A stretch of DNA of 64,000 nt from DAOUET01 sp034430155 (GTDB lineage Bacteria; Chloroflexota; Anaerolineae; Anaerolineales; UBA4823), in NCBI GenBank assembly GCA_034430155.1, contig DAOUET010000010.1, forward strand, positions 1 to 64,000, read 5' to 3'. A program made the position numbers and the translations under genes. The notes beneath the pieces are model-generated. The model worked only from the letters and a program-made list of their open reading frames with translations. It did not search any database and was not told the DNA's origin. Within the stretch, counting starts at the first letter, position 1; each line of letters opens with the position of its first letter. Shown here one piece after another: positions 60,680-64,000 of the stretch.

Positions 60680-62518
60680 ATGTTGAGCAAAATCAAAGAC
60701 CTTTTCCTTGGGTCTCCCCTGCCTACCCAGATGCTGGCCAGCGAGCGTTTGAACAAAATCAGGGCGCTGGCAGTCTTTTCTCCAGGTGCCCTCTCCTCCA
60801 TCGCTTACGCCAATCAGGAAATTTACCTGGGCTTGCTGGCTGCTGGTAGTGCCGGGCTGACCTTATCTTTTCCGATCGCCCTCAGCATTGCTGGTCTGTT
60901 GGCGATCCTCACGCTGTCTTATTTCCAAACCATCTTCGGTTATCCGGCTGGGGGTGGTTCTTATTCAGTGGCCCGAGAAAACCTGGGAAGTTCGGCAGGC
61001 TTATTCGCTGCCGCGGCCTTGTTGGCCGATTACCTGCTGACCGCCGCGGTAAGCTTTACCGCAGGCGTCGAAGCCATCGCTTCCGCTTTCCCCGCTCTCT
61101 GGCCTCATCGGGTAACGCTGGCACTCCTCTTACTGCTAGTCATAACCTTGATTAACCTGCGCGGCGTGAAGGAGTCGGGCACCCTGCTCTCAATCCCGGT
61201 GTACGCCTTCCTGATTCCTTACCTGGCGATGTTGGCTTACGGCCTCTTTAAGGGTTTTCTAAACAATCCGAACGCATACGCTGCTTCCGCTCAGCCTGCC
61301 ATCCAACCTCTGACCGCCTTTCTGGTCCTGCATGCTTTCTCCACCGGGTGCACCGCCATGACTGGCATTGAAGCCATCAGTAACGGTGTACCGGCCTTTA
61401 AAAAGCCGGAGGCCCGCAACGCCGGTCTCACCCTGATTGTGATGGCTTTCCTGATGGGAGCTCTGTTTCTGGGCAGCATCGGGTTGACCCAGTTCCTGGG
61501 GGTGGTGGCCGGCCCGCAGGAGACCATCCTCTCCGCCCTGGCGCGGCGCCTGATCGGCGGTGGTCTGCCGTACTTGATTATCCAATTCACCACCATGCTG
61601 ATCCTGGCCGTAGCAGCCAACACCAGTTTTGCTGGCTTTCCCCGCCTGGCAGCGATACTGGCCGCCGACGGCTATCTTCCCCGCCAGGTCTCCGGCCTGG
61701 GCGACCGGCTGGTGTACTCCAACGGTATCCTGCTGCTAGCCGCAGGAACCGCAGGTTTGATCCTCATCTTCAACGGTAACAGTCACGCGCTGGTGCCGCT
61801 GTTCGCCATCGGCGCTTTCCTGGCCTATAGCCTTTCCCAGACGGGCATGGTGCTGCACTGGCAGAGGATAAGAGGCAGCTGGTGGCACTTGAAAAGCGCA
61901 GTCAACGGGCTGGGCGCACTAGCAACCGCGATCACGCTCGTGATCGTGGGAGTAAGCAAATTCGTGGAAGGAGCCTGGATCACCATCTCGCTAATCCCCT
62001 TGATGGTGCTTGTTTTCAGCAAGATCCACGCCCATTACCAGGAGGTGGCCCGCGAGCTATCCCTGCGCGGGTTGCCGCCCTCACTCAAACCCTTGCCGCC
62101 TTTACGGGTGGTCATCCCCATCTCGGGTATCCACCGCGGTACCATTGACGCTATCAACCTGACTCGTTCCATCGCCCGTGATATCACCGCCGTCTACGTG
62201 GAATTAGACCCAGGCGCAGGCTTTAAGATCGCTGAACGCTGGCAGCGCTGGTGGCCGGATATCCCTCTGGTTGTGCTGCCGTCGCCCTACCGTTCTATTA
62301 TTGGCCCATTGCTGGATTTCCTCGACGAGACCGACCAGCAACACAACGACGGGCAGCTGGCTACCATCGTCTTGCCTGAATTCGTCCCCGCCAGGTGGTG
62401 GCAGAGCCTGTTGCACAACCAGACCGCCTGGCTGTTGAAAACCGCCCTATTATACCGTCGCCGTCACCTCGGCTTCCAACGCGTCATTATTAACTTGCCA
62501 TATCATCTGAAACGTTAA
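60680..62518 (+). CDS. APC-family amino-acid permease with C-terminal soluble domain
   Basis: This is a 612-residue transporter with about 12 TM helices in the first 440 residues. The first helix (VFSPGALSSIAYANQEIYL) shows the APC pattern, and a later AANTSFAGFPRLAAILAADGYLPRQ segment is typical of KUP/APC-related permeases with large C-terminal tails. After the membrane part, residues 460-612 form a soluble alpha/beta domain starting VVIPISGIHRGTIDAINLTRSI, Usp-like in outline but without a clear nucleotide motif. The transported substrate is unknown. The ATG has no strong ribosome site. It is similar in layout to the permease-Usp fusion at 17564-19951. Confidence 0.85.
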   Translation: MLSKIKDLFLGSPLPTQMLASERLNKIRALAVFSPGALSSIAYANQEIYLGLLAAGSAGLTLSFPIALSIAGLLAILTLSYFQTIFGYPAGGGSYSVARENLGSSAGLFAAAALLADYLLTAAVSFTAGVEAIASAFPALWPHRVTLALLLLLVITLINLRGVKESGTLLSIPVYAFLIPYLAMLAYGLFKGFLNNPNAYAASAQPAIQPLTAFLVLHAFSTGCTAMTGIEAISNGVPAFKKPEARNAGLTLIVMAFLMGALFLGSIGLTQFLGVVAGPQETILSALARRLIGGGLPYLIIQFTTMLILAVAANTSFAGFPRLAAILAADGYLPRQVSGLGDRLVYSNGILLLAAGTAGLILIFNGNSHALVPLFAIGAFLAYSLSQTGMVLHWQRIRGSWWHLKSAVNGLGALATAITLVIVGVSKFVEGAWITISLIPLMVLVFSKIHAHYQEVARELSLRGLPPSLKPLPPLRVVIPISGIHRGTIDAINLTRSIARDITAVYVELDPGAGFKIAERWQRWWPDIPLVVLPSPYRSIIGPLLDFLDETDQQHNDGQLATIVLPEFVPARWWQSLLHNQTAWLLKTALLYRRRHLGFQRVIINLPYHLKR

Positions 62519-62559
62519 TTTAAAAAGAAGGTTCTTTTCGATAATCTTCCTCTTCAGTG

Positions 62560-62740
62560 TTAAGGTCTACACCCCTCTGGCATCCAGCTCGCACACCCCT
62601 TACGCTCCAGGCAGGTTGGTATCCCGGCTGCACAGCCAGGAGCCATCCGGTTGGGAGACTGCATAAACCGGCTTGAACGCACCTCCCGATCCACCAGCCG
62701 CACCAACAGCCTCTCCCCAGCCTGGAAGCCCAGAAAGTGA
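62560..62740 (-). pseudogene. Decayed pre-peptidase (PPC) domain fragment
   Basis: Reading the minus strand with one frameshift gives, in order, FQAGERLLVRLVDREV, then PDGSWLCSRDT, then CELDARGV and a stop, the three landmarks of the PPC repeats in the lipoprotein at 50416-52458. No start or intact frame remains. It is a shifted, truncated relic of a second such gene. Confidence 0.55.
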
Positions 62741-62742
62741 TA

Positions 62743-62793
62743 AGAATTGCCAGGGAATATGGCGCCATCGGCGAGAAAGTCAATGGCGCTGGA
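62743..62793 (+). pseudogene. Short relic of a GHMP kinase C-terminal motif
   Basis: Seventeen codons read RIAREYGAIGEKVNGAG, matching the intact kinase segment IAREHGALGWKVNGAG. It is joined directly to the repeated tail segment that begins at 62793, so it marks a recombination junction. Confidence 0.55.
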
Positions 62794-62819
62794 CTTGCCG
62801 GATCAACCTCTGCAAGCCA

Positions 62820-63340
62820 TCAAACCTTCAGGTCATTCGCCAGAGCATCCAATGCCCGGTAATAAGGTTCGATGCTGGGGATAAAATGGCGTTCTTCCTT
62901 CGAATACGGACCCAAACCGCTCTGCCCCCACACCACGCCCTGACCTTGGGGGGCAAAACGGGCGCTGGTGCCCGGTAATTTGGACCCCAAGCGGGGTTCG
63001 CTTCCTGAGGCCTGCCGGATAGCCTCAACCAAAGCCAGAAGATAAATGTTCTGGGGGTCGCACGCCACACCATTTTCTATAATCGATATGTACAATTCCA
63101 ACCCCTGTGCCTGGCAATAAACCAACAGCTGTTACCGCAAGCGGTCCAGATTATCTTGGGGGATGGAGCGCACCTCCACTCCCAGAACCCCCGCATCCGC
63201 GCTGACGTTATACACCCCAGGCGTGCCCACCTGGATGAAAAGAAAGCGCGCCTGCGAATACCACCCATTTTTGCTATCCAGAGTCAGGTGGCGCTGCATC
63301 ACCCCCAGGATGGCTGTGCGCGCCTGCAGCAACCTTTCGG
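62820..63340 (-). pseudogene. Truncated M20-family metallopeptidase with in-frame stop
   Basis: The minus strand encodes the C-terminal part of an M20 zinc peptidase: a lid/dimerisation region (WYSQARFLFIQVGTPGVYNV, GVLGVEVRSIP) and the final catalytic part (LPGTSARFAPQGQGVVWGQS, ERHFIPSIEPYYRALD). A TAA at 63132-63134 interrupts the frame, which otherwise continues without shift on both sides (DRLR, stop, QLLVYC). The N-terminal catalytic half is missing and the sequence runs into the 3' end of the small protein gene upstream. Clearly a pseudogene. Confidence 0.75.
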
Positions 63341-63730
63341 TCAGGTCAACATGGCTGCCAGCCCCGCAGCAGCGGTTACACTCCCGGAGAGCAGCTCGAA
63401 GGTCTCTTTAGCTTCGGTCAGGGTTTGCTTGATAGCGTTCCCGTTGGGTTTCTCCTTCCGGGTTTCCTGGACGGCCTGGGTGACCTGTTTCTCCCCGGTT
63501 TCGATATTGCGGGTCTGGATCGAGGTCAGGTCGGGCTGCTGCCGGAGCGTAGCGATTTGGGCTTGCAAGGCGTTCAGCGCGGCAGTGAATTCAGCTGAGG
63601 TTTGGATGTTTTCGGTGTGGATTTCCTGGTAGCTGTGGTAGGTTACATCCCCAGCAACAAAATCCCTTCCGGGATACACGCCGCCTTCGATGTGAATGTC
63701 TGGTTTGTCGGATTTTTTCTTTTTTGCCAT
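63341..63730 (-). CDS. Small hypothetical protein with effector-associated-like N-terminus, possibly truncated
   Basis: This 129-residue protein begins with a Lys-rich segment, then IHIEGGVYPGRDFVAGDVTYHS, a Gly-rich beta strand of the type found at the start of small proteins linked to NTPase or effector-associated domains. A coiled helical region (about 45-125) follows and ends SGSVTAAAGLAAMLT. Relatives I recall continue for some 15-30 residues after this point. The gene abuts the M20 relic exactly here, so its 3' end was probably replaced in the rearrangement. GAGGAATC lies before the ATG. No function is known. Confidence 0.55.
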   Translation of the reverse strand: MAKKKKSDKPDIHIEGGVYPGRDFVAGDVTYHSYQEIHTENIQTSAEFTAALNALQAQIATLRQQPDLTSIQTRNIETGEKQVTQAVQETRKEKPNGNAIKQTLTEAKETFELLSGSVTAAAGLAAMLT

Positions 63731-63777
63731 TATAGATTCCTCTATTTATGGCTAATGCCACCCTGAAAACGAACACT

Positions 63778-64000
63778 TTAATAATGATAGCGAGCCTGCA
63801 AAAAGTCTATGCGTTCCTCTCGGACCAGATATACGATGCGATGCTCTTGGGTCAGGCGACGCGACCAGACTCCCGGAGCCAGGTACTTAAGCAGTTCAGG
63901 CTTGCCGATGCCGGAGAAAGGATCACGCAAAACCGCTTCGATCAGATTAAACGCCCGCAAGGCGATCTTGCGGTCAGTCGCTACCCAATAGCGCAGGTCT
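63778..64000 (-). CDS. YoeB/Txe-family toxin (5' end outside window)
   Basis: This is the C-terminal ~73 residues of a YoeB-type mRNA interferase: DLRYWVATDRK at the window edge, LIEAVLRDPFSGIGKPELLKYL, GVWSRRLTQEHRIVYLV and a final ARYHY, with the catalytic Glu/Arg/His/Tyr positions of the family. An in-frame TTG lies inside, but homology clearly continues to the window edge, so the start and the YefM antitoxin gene should be just beyond 64000. Confidence 0.88.
   Translation of the reverse strand, partial: DLRYWVATDRKIALRAFNLIEAVLRDPFSGIGKPELLKYLAPGVWSRRLTQEHRIVYLVREERIDFLQARYHY

Noticed and set aside
1..64000. CRISPR array
   Set aside because: No regularly spaced direct repeats and no cas-like genes were seen. 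The only repeated units are the MITE copies and the short 58-bp duplication.

Overview
The window reads as one contiguous piece of a bacterial chromosome, most likely from an anaerobic member of the Chloroflexota (Anaerolineae-like). The taxon is an inference from gene content: the folate (methyl) branch of Wood-Ljungdahl C1 metabolism with a zinc-ribbon MetV partner for MetF, many Thr/Pro-rich, LysM and pre-peptidase surface proteins, CarD and DksA/TraR regulators, and a DMSO-reductase-type molybdoenzyme operon. The genetic code is standard and TTG/GTG starts with good Shine-Dalgarno sites are common. No plasmid, phage or CRISPR locus is seen.

Region by region. 1-4205: edge of a GIY-YIG gene, then a leftward set of six-hairpin glycosidase, GT4 glycosyltransferase and CPBP protease. 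4417-17524: a C1/corrinoid island. A leftward operon (folD, AcsE-like methyltransferase, a FadR-type regulator, fhs) diverges from a rightward operon (second FadR-type regulator, small conserved protein, RACo-like corrinoid activator, corrinoid protein, homocysteine methyltransferase, MetV, MetF, second AcsE-like methyltransferase, DUF1638 protein). Together the rightward genes have every part expected of a split, RACo-reactivated methionine synthase. The divergent intergenic space holds two facing promoters, palindromes and two copies of a MITE-like repeat. 17564-22422: amino-acid permease fused to two Usp domains, then a LysM/Ig-like surface protein. 22423-27905: GH63-like hydrolase, GT20 and GT4 glycosyltransferases and a trehalose-phosphatase-like HAD enzyme, probably for a compatible solute. 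27944-29782: TraR, CarD and a variant tyrosine recombinase.

30285-43104 is a tight five-gene export/import operon: two giant FtsX/MacB-type permeases, a tandem ABC ATPase, a DppB-like permease and a DppC-like permease fused to an extracytoplasmic PQQ-type beta-propeller. It has no solute-binding protein and no Opp-type ATPases, and it is the most unusual architecture here. 43284-52458 holds DegV, a nuclease/phosphatase family protein, a pseudo-receiver/sensor/adenylate cyclase, small surface and metal-dependent proteins, a decayed CFA-synthase fragment and a FecR/pre-peptidase lipoprotein. 53017-57721 is a complete molybdopterin oxidoreductase operon (catalytic, Fe-S and membrane subunits plus chaperone).

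57937-64000 is a plastic region: an integrase fragment beside a tRNA-Met gene, a Phd/RelE toxin-antitoxin pair with a consensus promoter, the third MITE copy, a GHMP kinase, an APC permease, and a patchwork of gene fragments (M20 peptidase, pre-peptidase domain, GHMP kinase tail, Pro-rich tail) that are short copies or relatives of genes elsewhere in the window, ending in a YoeB-like toxin cut by the window edge.
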